A DNA stretch of 64,000 bases from Hydrogenophilus sp. (GCA_020725265.1 DYFK01000011.1:1-64000), one strand, 5' to 3'. Positions 29,171 through 38,427 are shown, counted from the stretch's first letter. A program made the numbers and translations. The notes: generated from the letters alone by a model not told the origin.

Positions 29171-29930
29171 GACCCTGACCCCGGCGATCCCGCGCCCCAC
29201 GCCCGGATTGTGGACGCTGCTCAGGGAAGACGTGGATTGCGTGTTCCAGCGCGACCCCGCCGCCCGTTCCCGGTTCGAAGTGATCACCACCTATCCCGGC
29301 GTCCATGCCGTGCTCATGCAGCGCGTCGCCAACCGGCTGTGGCGCGCCGGCCTGCGATTTCCGGGCCGCTTCCTGTCCTGGCTGGCGAGGCTGTTCACCA
29401 ACATCGACATCCATCCCGGCGCCACCATCGGCCGGCGCTTCTTCATCGACCACGGCGCCGGCGTGGTGATCGGCGAGACCGCCGAGATCGGCGACGACGT
29501 CACCCTCTATCACGGCGTCACCCTGGGCGGCACCACCTGGAACAAGGGCAAGCGCCATCCCACGCTGGGTGACGGCGTGGTCATCGGCGCCGGCGCCAAG
29601 ATTCTCGGCGCCATCGTGCTCGGCGATCAGGTGCGCGTCGGCGCCAACTCGGTGGTGGTCAAGGACGTGCCGGCGCACCGCACCGTGGTCGGCATTCCCG
29701 GCAAGGTGGTGACGCGTCTGGACGCGGTGGCCGGCGACAAACTCGGCATCAACCTGGACCATCACCTGATTCCCGACCCGGTCGGCAAGGCCATCGCCTG
29801 CCTGATGGAGCGCATCGAGACCCTGGAAAACCGCCTGCGCGAGCGCGGCGAGCCGGTCGATGGCCAATGCTCGATCTGCGAGGCGGATGACCTGTGCGGC
29901 AACCAACAAAAAACCAGGAGGCACGGCTGA
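29163..29930 (+). CDS. cysE: Serine O-acetyltransferase (nif-linked CysE)
   Basis: A 255-aa CysE with left-handed beta-helix hexapeptides: [69 protein letters not shown]. It makes O-acetylserine for cysteine synthesis, feeding NifS; Azotobacter has cysE1 at the same place after nifV. The C-terminus carries an unusual cysteine cluster, [10 protein letters not shown]. The next gene starts 1 bp after the stop. Confidence 0.95.
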   Translation: MSETLTPAIPRPTPGLWTLLREDVDCVFQRDPAARSRFEVITTYPGVHAVLMQRVANRLWRAGLRFPGRFLSWLARLFTNIDIHPGATIGRRFFIDHGAGVVIGETAEIGDDVTLYHGVTLGGTTWNKGKRHPTLGDGVVIGAGAKILGAIVLGDQVRVGANSVVVKDVPAHRTVVGIPGKVVTRLDAVAGDKLGINLDHHLIPDPVGKAIACLMERIETLENRLRERGEPVDGQCSICEADDLCGNQQKTRRHG

Positions 29931-29931
29931 C

Positions 29932-30447
29932 ATGGACCTGATGGATTTCGACCAGGCGGGACTGTATTTCGACGAACCGGTCGCGAGCGCGGTCCAGGAT
30001 CTGATCGCCGAGGCCGCCGGCGCCTATGGCGAGCCGACCGCCGAGGCGCTGCTGCACAAGGCCTATTTCCTGGCGCCGGAAGCGCTGGTGGTGCTGGTCG
30101 CGCTGTACCGCTACTACTTCTACCAGCACCGGCTGGAGGACGCGCTGATCGTGGCCGCCCGCGCCATGTCCATCGTCGGCGCCCGCCTCGGCTTCCCGGA
30201 CGACTGGACGCGCCTGCATCCGGACTATCTCGGCCAGGCGGTGCTGCGCTCGATGGGCCTGCTGCGTTTCCATCTGTCGGTGCTCAAGGCGACCGGCTAC
30301 ATCAACCTGCGGCTCGGCAACCTGGAAGTCGGCCGCGCCCAGATCGAAAAACTGATCGAGCTCGACAGCCATGACCGCTTCGGCGGCAAGGCGTTGCTGG
30401 AGACGATCGTCACCGCGGTGGCCGAACGCATCGAAGCGGCCGCCTGA
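29932..30447 (+). CDS. TPR-like helical protein, nif-associated (paralogue of 13109-13570)
   Basis: A 171-aa all-helical protein MDLMDFDQAGLYFDEPVASAV with TPR-like helices (EALLHKAYFLAPEALVVLVALYRYYFYQHRLEDALIVAARAMSIVGARLGFPDDW; GYINLRLGNLEVGRAQIEKLIELDS). It shares order and spacing of features with the last gene of nif block A. No catalytic motif is present. It lies between cysE and nifW in a NifA-driven operon, so a scaffold or chaperone role is inferred. The ribosome site AGGAGG sits within the cysE end. Confidence 0.82.
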   Translation: MDLMDFDQAGLYFDEPVASAVQDLIAEAAGAYGEPTAEALLHKAYFLAPEALVVLVALYRYYFYQHRLEDALIVAARAMSIVGARLGFPDDWTRLHPDYLGQAVLRSMGLLRFHLSVLKATGYINLRLGNLEVGRAQIEKLIELDSHDRFGGKALLETIVTAVAERIEAAA

Positions 30448-30465
30448 TTTATCTGGAGAAGCGAA

Positions 30466-30873
30466 ATGGACGACCTGACCCTGGACGAAGCGCTGGAAGA
30501 ACTGGAATCCGCCGAGGATTTCCTCGAATACTTCGGCATCGCCTTCGATCAGAAGGTGGTGCACGTCAACCGGCTGCACATCCTGCAACGCTTCCACGAC
30601 TATCTGGCGCGCGCTGGCGCGCTGCCCGAGGACGAGCCGGCGCGCCATGCCGTCCACGCCGAACTGCTGGCGCGGGCCTATCACGACTTCGTGGCCTCCG
30701 ACGCGCTGACCGAGAAAGTATTCAAGGTCTTCCACATGCACGAGCCACAGACCGCGTTCGTGCCGCTGACCTCGATCGGCGTCATGAAGCGGGAGCCGGA
30801 AGCGCATGCCGGCGGTTGTGGCTGTGGCAACCAGGGCCCTTGCCACAGTGTCGAGGGCGCGTTGCGAAGCTGA
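30466..30873 (+). CDS. nifW: Nitrogenase-stabilising protein NifW
   Basis: A 135-aa protein MDDLTLDEALEELESAEDFLEYFGI, the NifW signature N-terminus, then VHVNRLHILQRFHDYL and DFVASDALTEKVFKVF. NifW binds MoFe protein and protects or helps maturation. The C-terminal tail HAGGCGCGNQGPC is Cys/Gly-rich beyond the usual family end, perhaps metal-binding. Confidence 0.95.
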   Translation: MDDLTLDEALEELESAEDFLEYFGIAFDQKVVHVNRLHILQRFHDYLARAGALPEDEPARHAVHAELLARAYHDFVASDALTEKVFKVFHMHEPQTAFVPLTSIGVMKREPEAHAGGCGCGNQGPCHSVEGALRS

Positions 30874-30877
30874 CGCC

Positions 30878-31327
30878 ATGCTGCCTCGTTTCGAATACGG
30901 CGATGCCGTCCGGGTCACGCGCAACGTGCGCAACGACGGCACCTATCCGGGCATGGCCACCGGCACGCTGCTGGTCCGGCGCGGCTCGGTCGGCTACGTC
31001 ATGAACGTGGGCACCTTCCTGCAGGACCAGTTGATCTACACCGTGCACTTCCTCGACCAGGACCGCATCGTCGGCTGCCGCGAGGAAGAGTTGCTGGATG
31101 CCGACGAGCCGTGGACGCCAAGCAAGTTCGAAACCCGGGAAAAGGTGCGCGCGGCCATCACCCTGGCGGTCGATGGCGAAATCCTGGTGCCGGTCGGCAC
31201 CGAGGGCGAGGTCATGCGCGTGTTGCGCGACACCGACCGCGGCGTGCAATACCACGTCCACTTTCCCGGCCACGTCCTCCAGGTTCCGGAATCAGTGCTC
31301 GCCCACGAACAAGGAGAAGCCCCGTGA
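30878..31327 (+). CDS. nifZ: NifZ-family protein (long copy)
   Basis: A 149-aa protein from ATG 30878 (MLPRFEYGDAVRVTRNVRNDGTYPG) with two SH3-like NifZ units: GSVGYVMNVGTFLQDQLIYTVHFLDQDRIVGCREEEL, and GTEGEVMRVLRDTDRGVQYHVHFPGHVLQVPE. NifZ acts in P-cluster formation. Its stop overlaps the GTG start of nifM (GTGA). Confidence 0.94.
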   Translation: MLPRFEYGDAVRVTRNVRNDGTYPGMATGTLLVRRGSVGYVMNVGTFLQDQLIYTVHFLDQDRIVGCREEELLDADEPWTPSKFETREKVRAAITLAVDGEILVPVGTEGEVMRVLRDTDRGVQYHVHFPGHVLQVPESVLAHEQGEAP

Positions 31328-32163
31328 ACACGGCCTATCTGATCCTGAAGACCGCGCACGGCCTGTACGGCAAGGCGCCGACCGCGCTGGCGGCCGGGGA
31401 ACGCGAGCGTGTCGAGCAACTGGCGGCGCGTCAGTTCGAACTCGAACACCAGGTGCTGGTGACCGACGAGGCGCGCGACGTGGTGGTGCCGGAAGCGACC
31501 TTGACGACCGCCTACGCGGAAGTGCGCGGACGCTATGCCAGCAACGAGGAATTCGCCGAGGATCTGGCCGGCAACGGCCTCGATCCGGCCGGCTTCCGCG
31601 CGGCGCTGGAGCGCGAGCTCAAGGTCGAGGCGGTGCTGGAGAAGGTCGGCGGCCGCGCCGCCCGGGTCAGCGACATCGACGTGGCGCTCTATTACCACTA
31701 TCACCCCGAACAGTTCCGTCGGCCGGAGACCCGGCTTGCCCGCCACATCCTGATTACCATCAACGAGGATCTGCCGGAAAACGGCCGCGCCGCCACGCGC
31801 GCGCGCATGGAAGCGATCGCCGCGCGCCTGGCGCGCGAGCCGAAGCGCTTCGAGGAACAGGCGATGAAGCACTCGGAGTGCCCGACCGCCCTGAATGGCG
31901 GCCTGCTTGGCGAAGTCCGGCGCGGTCAGCTGTTCCCGGAACTCGACGCCGCGCTGTTCGAACTGGCGCCGGGTACGTTGAGCGGCATCCTCGAATCGGA
32001 GCTGGGCTGGCATCTGCTGCGTTGCGACCAGGTCACCGAAGCCGGCACGTTGCCACTGCCGCTGGTCATGGAAAAAATCCGGGAAATGCTGGCGGCGCGG
32101 CGCAAGCGCATTTGCCAGAGCGCCTGGCTGAGCCAGGCGCGCGCGCCCGCCATCAGCGGCTGA
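31324..32163 (+). CDS. nifM: Nitrogenase maturation peptidyl-prolyl isomerase NifM
   Basis: A 279-aa protein with GTG start at 31324 preceded by AAGGAGAA. The N-terminal helical part resembles SurA/PrsA chaperones. The C-terminal half is a parvulin domain: ARHILITINEDLPENGRAATRARMEAI, FEEQAMKHSECPTALNGGLLGEVRRGQLFPELDAALFEL, GWHLLRCDQV. NifM is needed to fold and activate the Fe protein NifH. No cysteine ligands or signal peptide, so it is cytoplasmic. Last gene of the nifV operon. Confidence 0.95.
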   Translation: MNTAYLILKTAHGLYGKAPTALAAGERERVEQLAARQFELEHQVLVTDEARDVVVPEATLTTAYAEVRGRYASNEEFAEDLAGNGLDPAGFRAALERELKVEAVLEKVGGRAARVSDIDVALYYHYHPEQFRRPETRLARHILITINEDLPENGRAATRARMEAIAARLAREPKRFEEQAMKHSECPTALNGGLLGEVRRGQLFPELDAALFELAPGTLSGILESELGWHLLRCDQVTEAGTLPLPLVMEKIREMLAARRKRICQSAWLSQARAPAISG

Positions 32164-32213
32164 CCGCCGCCGGCCGGGCTCAGTCCCGCAGGGCCGCCCC
32201 AAGAGACTGATCC

Positions 32214-32252
32214 GCCCCCTCGGGGGGCAGCGAACGAAGTGAGCGTGGGGGC
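32214..32252. repeat. GC-rich extragenic repeat after nifM
   Basis: GCCCCCTCGGGGGGC (32214-32228) is a hairpin followed by AGCGAACGAAGTGAGCGT and a third GGGGGC. Elements of this form are common in betaproteobacterial intergenic DNA. It lies between the convergent nifM and DUF3501 genes and probably acts as a bidirectional transcript end. Confidence 0.6.
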
Positions 32253-32261
32253 TGTTTCCTC

Positions 32262-32843
32262 TCAGGCGAGATCGGCGAGCAGGGAAGCGCGTACGCGGTC
32301 GGCCACGCCGACGCTGGCCTGGCAAGCCGGGTGATCGATGCCGGCGCTCAGGCCGGCGCCGGCCTTGAGCGCGGCGATCATCGCCGGCGTCAATTCGAAA
32401 CGCAGGAAATGCACGGAGGCGGTCTTGTCCGGCGCGCTCCGGTCGAGATCCTCGTTGGCGACCGGAAACACCGGCTCATGCCCGTCGACCCGCAGCCAGA
32501 CCCGGTTTTCGACCCCGATGAGCCGGGCCAGGGCCTGCCGGCGTTCGGCCTCGTCGGCGTACTCGACCATGAAGGTGGCCTTCCAGTTGCCGCCATCCGG
32601 AATCAACGGGTTGTAGACGTCCAGCTCCTCCTGGATGCCAGCCGCCTCGAAGATGCGCTCGATGCGCAACATCTCCTGAATCTGGTACCGCATGGTCAGC
32701 CGGTCCTCGAAATACAAGGCGACATGCGGCGTCAGTTCGAGACGGCGGTGCTTCTTGTGGGCGATCACCTTCTTGCGGAACTCGTCACGGATTTCCGCGT
32801 ATTTCTCCAGGCTGAAAAGGTCTTCCCGGGTCAGTTTGCTCAT
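32262..32843 (-). CDS. DUF3501 family protein
   Basis: A 193-aa soluble protein starting MSKLTREDLFSLEKYAEIRDEFR, with HKKHRRLELTPHVALYFEDRLTMRYQIQEML as the family core and a C-terminal SVHFLRFELTPAMIAAL. Function is unknown, but the gene regularly follows rubrerythrin and an HdrD/GlpC-like Fe-S protein, as here. A role in peroxide or redox stress is inferred from context. Confidence 0.92.
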   Translation of the reverse strand: MSKLTREDLFSLEKYAEIRDEFRKKVIAHKKHRRLELTPHVALYFEDRLTMRYQIQEMLRIERIFEAAGIQEELDVYNPLIPDGGNWKATFMVEYADEAERRQALARLIGVENRVWLRVDGHEPVFPVANEDLDRSAPDKTASVHFLRFELTPAMIAALKAGAGLSAGIDHPACQASVGVADRVRASLLADLA

Positions 32844-32930
32844 GATTCCTTGCTCCTGATCTAGCTGGTAGCTTGTAGCTGGAAAGACGCGCTATGCGCA
32901 CGATGTCGCCACCAGCTACCCGCTACCCGC

Positions 32931-34262
32931 TCAGATACCATAGGCCTTGCGCAGCAGTGTCATCGGGTGCTCGGGCGCGCGGCCGTCGTCCATCGCGTTC
33001 TCGATGTGGTGGCCGGCCATCGCGCAGTCGCTGCCGTAGTGGTCGGCCTTGCCCTGCCGCACGCGCGAGACCACCGGCTTGACGATCTTCATCGCCGAAG
33101 CGTGGTACTCCTTCTTCACCGCGTAGGTGCCGTCGTGGCCGGAGCAGCGCTCGATGATCTCGACCTCGGTGTCCGGCACCAGCGCCAGCGCCTCGCGGGT
33201 CTTCTGGCCGATGTTCTGCACGCGCTGGTGACAGGCGGCGTGGTACACCACCTTGCCCAGGCCCTGCTTGAAATCAGTGCGCAGCTTGCCTTCCTTGTGG
33301 CGCAGCATCAGGTACTCGAACGGGTCGAAGAAGGCGTTCTTCACCTTCCGCACGTCCGCGTCGTCCGGGAACATCAGCGGCAGTTCCTGCTTGAACATCA
33401 GCACGCAGGACGGAATCAGCGCGGTCAGGTCCCAGCCCTCGTCGACCAGTTTCGCCAGTCGCGGGATGTTGACCTCCTTGTTGGCGATCACCGCGTCGAG
33501 ATCGCCCAGTTCCAGCTTGGGCATGCCGCAGCAGCGTTCCTTCTCCGCCAGCGTGACCGGAATACCGTTGTGCGCGTAGACGGCGGCGAAGTCCTCGCCG
33601 ATGCCCGGCTCGTTGCGATTCATGTAGCAGGTGGCGAACAGCGCCACCTTGCCCTTGGTGCGGCCGGCGGGCACGGCGGTGGCGCCGGACTGCTTCTCGA
33701 TGCGGCGGCGCAGCGGTTTGCCGTGGAATTCCGGCAGCCAGGCGTCGGCGGCGATGCCGGCGACCGACTCCATCGCCTTGCGCGCGACGCCGACCTTGTT
33801 CACCGCGTTGACCACTTGCGCCACCACCGGGATGCCGGCGAGCCGACCGACGGCATCGGTACTGGTGAGCACGCGGTCGCGCAGCAGGGTGTCGCCGTGT
33901 TTGAACTTGTACACCTTGGCGCGCAGCATCAGATGCGGGAAATCCAGGTTCCATTCGTGCGGCGGCACGTAGGGACACTTGGTCATGTAGCACAGGTCGC
34001 ACAGGTAGCAGTGGTCGACCACCTTCCAATAGTCGGCCTTGGCGACGCCGTCGACTTCCATGCTCTCGGATTCGTCGACCAGATCGAACAACGTGGGAAA
34101 CGACTGGCACAGGCTGACGCAGCGGCGACAGCCGTGGCAAATGTCGAATACCCGTTCCAGTTCCCTGAACAGGGAGGCCTCGTTGGTGAAATCAGGATTG
34201 CGCCAGTCCAGTGGGTGACGCGTGGGTGCCTGCGTGCTGCCTTCGCGAATGGGAGTGGCCAT
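32931..34262 (-). CDS. HdrD/GlpC-like Fe-S oxidoreductase
   Basis: A 443-aa protein from ATG 34262. Two 4Fe-4S motifs, CHGCRRCVSLC (plus QSFP in place of CP-P) and CYLCDLCYMTKCP, precede two CCG domains: ATCYMNRNEPGI...CCGMPKLEL and HAACHQRVQNIG. The second domain ends with RCSGHDG, a variant of the CCG motif. This matches the heterodisulfide-reductase-D-like protein that accompanies rubrerythrin and DUF3501. It probably passes electrons to rubrerythrin (inference). No membrane segment. Confidence 0.92.
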   Translation of the reverse strand: MATPIREGSTQAPTRHPLDWRNPDFTNEASLFRELERVFDICHGCRRCVSLCQSFPTLFDLVDESESMEVDGVAKADYWKVVDHCYLCDLCYMTKCPYVPPHEWNLDFPHLMLRAKVYKFKHGDTLLRDRVLTSTDAVGRLAGIPVVAQVVNAVNKVGVARKAMESVAGIAADAWLPEFHGKPLRRRIEKQSGATAVPAGRTKGKVALFATCYMNRNEPGIGEDFAAVYAHNGIPVTLAEKERCCGMPKLELGDLDAVIANKEVNIPRLAKLVDEGWDLTALIPSCVLMFKQELPLMFPDDADVRKVKNAFFDPFEYLMLRHKEGKLRTDFKQGLGKVVYHAACHQRVQNIGQKTREALALVPDTEVEIIERCSGHDGTYAVKKEYHASAMKIVKPVVSRVRQGKADHYGSDCAMAGHHIENAMDDGRAPEHPMTLLRKAYGI

Positions 34263-34399
34263 GTCGTCCTCGATTGGAATGGAAACGCGCGACCACGATC
34301 GCGGCCTCGCGCAACGACAGCGGGATTCGCTGTGCGCGCCCGGACCGGAACGCGCACAACGCATGCCGCTGTTCCGGCCCATGCCGGAACCGGAAGAAA

Positions 34400-34819
34400 T
34401 CAGGCGTTCAGTTCGTTGAGTGCCTTCTGATAGCGGTTGGCATGCGAACGCTCGGCCTTGGCCAGCGTTTCGAACCAGTCGGCGATTTCCTCGAAGCCTT
34501 CGTCGCGCGCGGTCTTGGCCATGCCCGGATACATGTCGGTGTACTCATGAGTTTCGCCATGCACGGCGGTCTTCAGATTGTCCTCGGTGGGACCGAACGG
34601 CAGGCCGGTGGCCGGATCGCCGCAAGATTCCAGATATTCCAGGTGGCCGTGAGCGTGGCCGGTTTCACCTTCGGCGGTGGATCGGAACAGCGCGGCGACG
34701 TCGTTGTAGCCCTCGACGTCCGCCTTGGCCGCGAAGTAGAGATAGCGACGGTTGGCCTGGGATTCGCCGGCGAAGGCGTCTTTCAGGTTCTGCTCGGTCT
34801 TGGAGCCTTTCAGTTGCAT
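34400..34819 (-). CDS. Rubrerythrin (erythrin-like, no rubredoxin domain)
   Basis: A 139-aa diiron four-helix protein: [82 protein letters not shown]. Diiron glutamates and histidines are present. The C-terminal rubredoxin Cys4 domain of classical rubrerythrin is absent, so electrons must come from a separate carrier, plausibly the adjacent Fe-S protein. It detoxifies peroxide. First gene of the operon. Confidence 0.94.
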   Translation of the reverse strand: MQLKGSKTEQNLKDAFAGESQANRRYLYFAAKADVEGYNDVAALFRSTAEGETGHAHGHLEYLESCGDPATGLPFGPTEDNLKTAVHGETHEYTDMYPGMAKTARDEGFEEIADWFETLAKAERSHANRYQKALNELNA

Positions 34820-34875
34820 CGTGCTCTCCTCGTCAACGCGCCCGGCTGCAAACCCGCGCCAGGCTTGCGGGAAAA

Positions 34876-34892
34876 TTTAGATTCAATCTAAA
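34876..34892. promoter_or_regulatory. Perfect palindromic operator upstream of rubrerythrin
   Basis: TTTAGATT-C-AATCTAAA is a perfect 17-bp palindrome 57 bp upstream of the rubrerythrin ATG, in the AT-rich leader. A further TTTAG half-site is at 34914-34918. It resembles Fur-family (Irr/PerR-type) boxes, consistent with peroxide or iron control; the regulator is not identified. Confidence 0.7.
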
Positions 34893-34959
34893 CCGTGCTC
34901 GAATTTAGGCATCCCCGACAAAACTTGTCAACCTTGTCCGGGTTACCGCGCCGGCACGC

Positions 34960-35538
34960 TCAAATCCGGGAAATCAGGAGAGCGGCGACGACGACCGCGA
35001 CCGTCAGCCAGCCCAGACGATCGACATGACGGCGCAACCCGGCTTCCATCTTCTCGCCGCCCCAGGCCATCAGGCCCGCGACCAGGAAAAACCGGGCGCC
35101 GCGCCCGATCAGCGAAGCAAGCGCGAACGGCAGCAAGGCCATGGCGGCAACGCCGGCGGCGATGGTGAACACCTTGTAGGGAATCGGCGAGAAGCCGGCG
35201 ACGAAGATCGCCCAGAAGCCCCATTCCGCGAACCAGGCCTGGGCGCTCAGGTACTTCGGCCAGTAGCCGCTGTCGCGGATCAACGGCTCGATCAGCTCGA
35301 AGGCGTAGGCGCCGATCAGGTAGCCGAGCAGGCCGCCAGCCACCGAGGTCAGCGTGGTCAGCAGCGCGAACCACCAGGCCCGCCTCGGGTTGGCCAGACT
35401 CATCGGCGCCAGCATGACGTCCGGTGGAATCGGGAAGAACGAGGATTCCGCGAAACTCAGGCCGCCCAGATACCAGGGCGCGCGCGGATGTCGCGCCCAG
35501 CGCATGGCCCGGTCGTAGAGCGGCGAGAACAGCTTCAT
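34960..35538 (-). CDS. YqaA family membrane protein (DedA/VTT-like)
   Basis: A 192-aa integral membrane protein with the SNARE-associated/VTT core: SFAESSFFPIPPDVMLAPMSL, TSVAGGLLGYLIGAYAFE, GFSPIPYKVFTIAAGVAAM. There are four to five hydrophobic spans. Members are related to DedA lipid flippases; the substrate is unknown. Downstream of secF with a 24-bp gap, so probably co-transcribed. Confidence 0.9.
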   Translation of the reverse strand: MKLFSPLYDRAMRWARHPRAPWYLGGLSFAESSFFPIPPDVMLAPMSLANPRRAWWFALLTTLTSVAGGLLGYLIGAYAFELIEPLIRDSGYWPKYLSAQAWFAEWGFWAIFVAGFSPIPYKVFTIAAGVAAMALLPFALASLIGRGARFFLVAGLMAWGGEKMEAGLRRHVDRLGWLTVAVVVAALLISRI

Positions 35539-35562
35539 CGCGGCGGCGGGCCGGTGGCGGGA

Positions 35563-36495
35563 TCAGACCACGGCGCCGGATTCTTCCTTGGGCGGCTTGA
35601 TGAAATCCTCGCGCGAGACCCCCAGCCACAACACCACCGGACTGGCGACCAGCACCGACGAGTAGGTGCCAACGATGATGCCGATGGTCAGCGCGGTGGC
35701 GAAGCCCCACAACACCTCGCCCCCCAGGAACAGCATGGCCAGCACCATCATCAGCGTGGTGCCGCTGGTGATGATGGTGCGCGACAGGGTCGCGGTCTTG
35801 GCGTTGTCCATGATGGCGGCGACGTTGGTCATGCGCGTCTTGCGGAAGTTCTCGCGGATGCGGTCGAACACCACCACGGTGTCGTTGACCGAATAGCCGA
35901 GCACGGCCAGCACGGCGGCCAGCACGGTCAACGAGAATTCCCACTGGAACAGCGCGAAGGCACCCAACACGATGAAGACGTCGTGCGCGGTGGCGAAGAT
36001 GGCGCCGATGGCGAAGCGCCACTCGAAACGCAGCGCCAGGTAGATGACGATGCCGATCGACACCACCAGCAGGGCCAGCGCGCCATCCTCGAACAACTCC
36101 TTGCCGACCTGCGGACCGACGAACTCGACCCGGCGCAGTTCGACGTTGGCGTCATGCTGTTTCAGCACGGCCAGCACCTTTTCCGACAACTGCGCGGAAC
36201 TGGTCTCGGCCTTGACCGGCAGGCGCACCATGACGTCGCGCGAGGTGCCGAAGTTCTGCACCTGGGCGTCGGCGTAGCCGTTGCCGGCGAGATGGGCGCG
36301 GATCGCCGGGATGTCCGCCGAAGCCTGATAACCGACTTCCATCATGGTGCCGCCGGTGAAGTCGACGCCCAGATTGAGGCCCTTGAACGCCAGCAGGCCA
36401 ATGGACGCGGCGATCATGATCACCGAGAAATAGATGGTGCTGCGCGCCCAGCGCATGAACGGGATATCGCGCTTGACGTGGAAGAGTTCGAGCAT
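35563..36495 (-). CDS. secF: Protein translocase subunit SecF
   Basis: A 310-aa RND-type membrane protein. It has the SecF core LNLGVDFTGGTMMEVGY after TM1 and a cytoplasm-proximal set of five TM helices with VLGYSVNDTVVVFDRIRENFRK. SecDF uses the proton gradient to pull exported proteins through SecYEG. It lies 21 bp after secD. Confidence 0.97.
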   Translation of the reverse strand: MLELFHVKRDIPFMRWARSTIYFSVIMIAASIGLLAFKGLNLGVDFTGGTMMEVGYQASADIPAIRAHLAGNGYADAQVQNFGTSRDVMVRLPVKAETSSAQLSEKVLAVLKQHDANVELRRVEFVGPQVGKELFEDGALALLVVSIGIVIYLALRFEWRFAIGAIFATAHDVFIVLGAFALFQWEFSLTVLAAVLAVLGYSVNDTVVVFDRIRENFRKTRMTNVAAIMDNAKTATLSRTIITSGTTLMMVLAMLFLGGEVLWGFATALTIGIIVGTYSSVLVASPVVLWLGVSREDFIKPPKEESGAVV

Positions 36496-36516
36496 GGTTC
36501 GCGCTTTCCTTGTGTA

Positions 36517-38346
36517 TCAGATGGAGACCTTGGTCAGGCGTTTGGCGCGGCCATAGGTCAGATTGACCATGGCGCGCGACACCAGCACCGCGCTGAACAT
36601 CGAGGTCAGGATGCCCAAGCACAGCGTCACCGCGAAGCCGCGCACCGGCCCGGAACCCAGCCAGAACAGCGCGAAGCCGGCGATCAGCGTGGTGATGTTG
36701 GAGTCCAGGATGGTGTCCCAGGCACGTTCGTAGCCGGACGCGATGGCGGCATGTGGCGACATGCCGTTGCGCAGTTCCTCGCGGATGCGCTCGGCGATGA
36801 TGACGTTGGCGTCGATGGCCATGCCCAGGGTCAGCGCGATACCGGCGATGCCGGGCAGCGTCAGCGTCGCCTGCAACATCGACAGCAGCGCCACCAGCAG
36901 GAACAGGTTGGTGACCAGCGCCAGCGTGGAGACCAAGCCGAAGAACTGGTAGTAGATCACCATGAACACGGCGACGACGGCGAAGCCGATCAGCGTCGCG
37001 TTCTTGCCGCGCTCGATGTTGTCGGCGCCCAGCGACGGCCCGACCGTGCGTTCCTCGACGATCTCCATCGGCGCCGCCAGCGCGCCGGCGCGCAACAACA
37101 GGGCGACGTCGTTGGCCTCCTGCGGCGAATCCATGCCGGTGATCTGGACGCGGCCGCCGCCGATCTCCTCGCGGATCACCGGCGCGGTGACCACCTCGGC
37201 CTTGCCCTTCTCGATCAGCAGGATGGCCATGCGCTTGCCGACGTTCTCGCGGGTGACGTCCTTGAAGATGCGGGCGCCGCGACCGTCCAGATTGATGTGC
37301 ACGGCCGGCTGGCTGGTCTGGCTGTCGAAACCGGGCTGGGCGTCGGTGATGTACTCACCGGTCAGCACCACGGCCTTCCGGACCAGCAGCGGTTGGCCGC
37401 GCCGTTCCTGATAAAGCTCGGCGCCGAACGGCACCTGGCCGGCCATGGCCGCCTCGATCGCGGCGGTGTCCTGCATGCGTTCCTCGTCGACCATGCGGAT
37501 TTCCAGGGTCGCCGTGCGGCCCAGGATTTCCTTGGCCTTGGCGGTGTCCTGCACGCCCGGCAACTGCACGACGATGCGATCGACCCCCTGTTGCTGGATC
37601 ACCGGTTCGGCGACGCCGAGTTCGTTGACCCGGTTGCGCAACGTGGTCAGGTTCTGTTGCAGCGCGAATTCCTGGGTCTTGGTCTGCGCTTCCTTGCGCA
37701 GGCTCAGCACCAGCGCGCGTTCCTCGCCGACCTGGGCATCGTCCACGATCAGATCGGAATAGGCCGACTCGATCGCCCGACGCGCCTCGTCACGCTGGCC
37801 GTCATCGCGGAAGCGGACGATGACGCGGGTGTCCTCGCGGCCGATGCCGGTATAACGCACCTTCTTCTCGCGCAGCAGGGTGCGGATGTCACCCTGGTAA
37901 CGCTCGGCGGCCTTCTCCAGCGCCTTGGGCATGTCGACCTGCAACAGGAAATGGACGCCACCGCGCAGATCCAGGCCCAAGTTCATCGGCAACGCGCCGA
38001 GCGCGCCCAGCCAACCCGGCGAAGCCGGCAACAGGTTGAGCGCGACCGTGTAACCGTCGCCCAACGCGGTCTGCACGGCATCGCGCGCCTTGAGCTGGGT
38101 CTCGGTGTCGGCGAAACGCGCCCGCACCCCGCGCGGGTCCAGCGCCACGCCGGCGCTTTCCAGGCCGGCCGCCTTGAGCGCGGCCTCGACCCGTTCCATC
38201 AGGGCGGTGTCGACCTTTTCCGTGGTGCGCACCGGCATCACCTGGACCGCTGGCACCTCGCCGAAGAAATTGGGCAGCGTGTAGACGAAAGCGATGACCA
38301 GGGCCACACCGATGACAATGTACTTCCAGAGGGGGAATCGGTTCAT
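36517..38346 (-). CDS. secD: Protein translocase subunit SecD
   Basis: A 609-aa protein with MNRFPLWKYIVIGVALVIAFVYTLPNFF as TM1, the LGLDLRGGVHFLLQVDM signature, a large periplasmic P1 domain, and the C-terminal transport core with GMAIDANVIIAERIREELRNG. Length is normal. In the yajC-secD-secF-yqaA order. Confidence 0.97.
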   Translation of the reverse strand: MNRFPLWKYIVIGVALVIAFVYTLPNFFGEVPAVQVMPVRTTEKVDTALMERVEAALKAAGLESAGVALDPRGVRARFADTETQLKARDAVQTALGDGYTVALNLLPASPGWLGALGALPMNLGLDLRGGVHFLLQVDMPKALEKAAERYQGDIRTLLREKKVRYTGIGREDTRVIVRFRDDGQRDEARRAIESAYSDLIVDDAQVGEERALVLSLRKEAQTKTQEFALQQNLTTLRNRVNELGVAEPVIQQQGVDRIVVQLPGVQDTAKAKEILGRTATLEIRMVDEERMQDTAAIEAAMAGQVPFGAELYQERRGQPLLVRKAVVLTGEYITDAQPGFDSQTSQPAVHINLDGRGARIFKDVTRENVGKRMAILLIEKGKAEVVTAPVIREEIGGGRVQITGMDSPQEANDVALLLRAGALAAPMEIVEERTVGPSLGADNIERGKNATLIGFAVVAVFMVIYYQFFGLVSTLALVTNLFLLVALLSMLQATLTLPGIAGIALTLGMAIDANVIIAERIREELRNGMSPHAAIASGYERAWDTILDSNITTLIAGFALFWLGSGPVRGFAVTLCLGILTSMFSAVLVSRAMVNLTYGRAKRLTKVSI

Positions 38347-38390
38347 GTTCGCGGGATGTGAAATGGGAGACGAGGCACGGTTATGGGGGA

Positions 38391-38418
38391 GGAAGCGGGG
38401 ATTTCATCCCCGTCTTCC
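38391..38418. terminator. Hairpin between yajC and secD
   Basis: GGAAGCGGGGA pairs with TCCCCGTCTTCC around a 5-nt loop, with one bulge. There is no U tract, so it is more likely a pause or processing site within the tgt-yajC-secDF transcript than a full terminator. Confidence 0.4.
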
Positions 38419-38427
38419 GGCCGTTCC

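Noticed and set aside
34210-34891. 226-codon plus-strand frame across the rubrerythrin region
   Set aside because: Antisense to rubrerythrin, with no sensible features.
35026-38361. 1111-codon plus-strand open frame opposite yqaA, secF and secD
   Set aside because: Antisense to conserved Sec genes; translation is His/Gln/Arg-rich with no domain.
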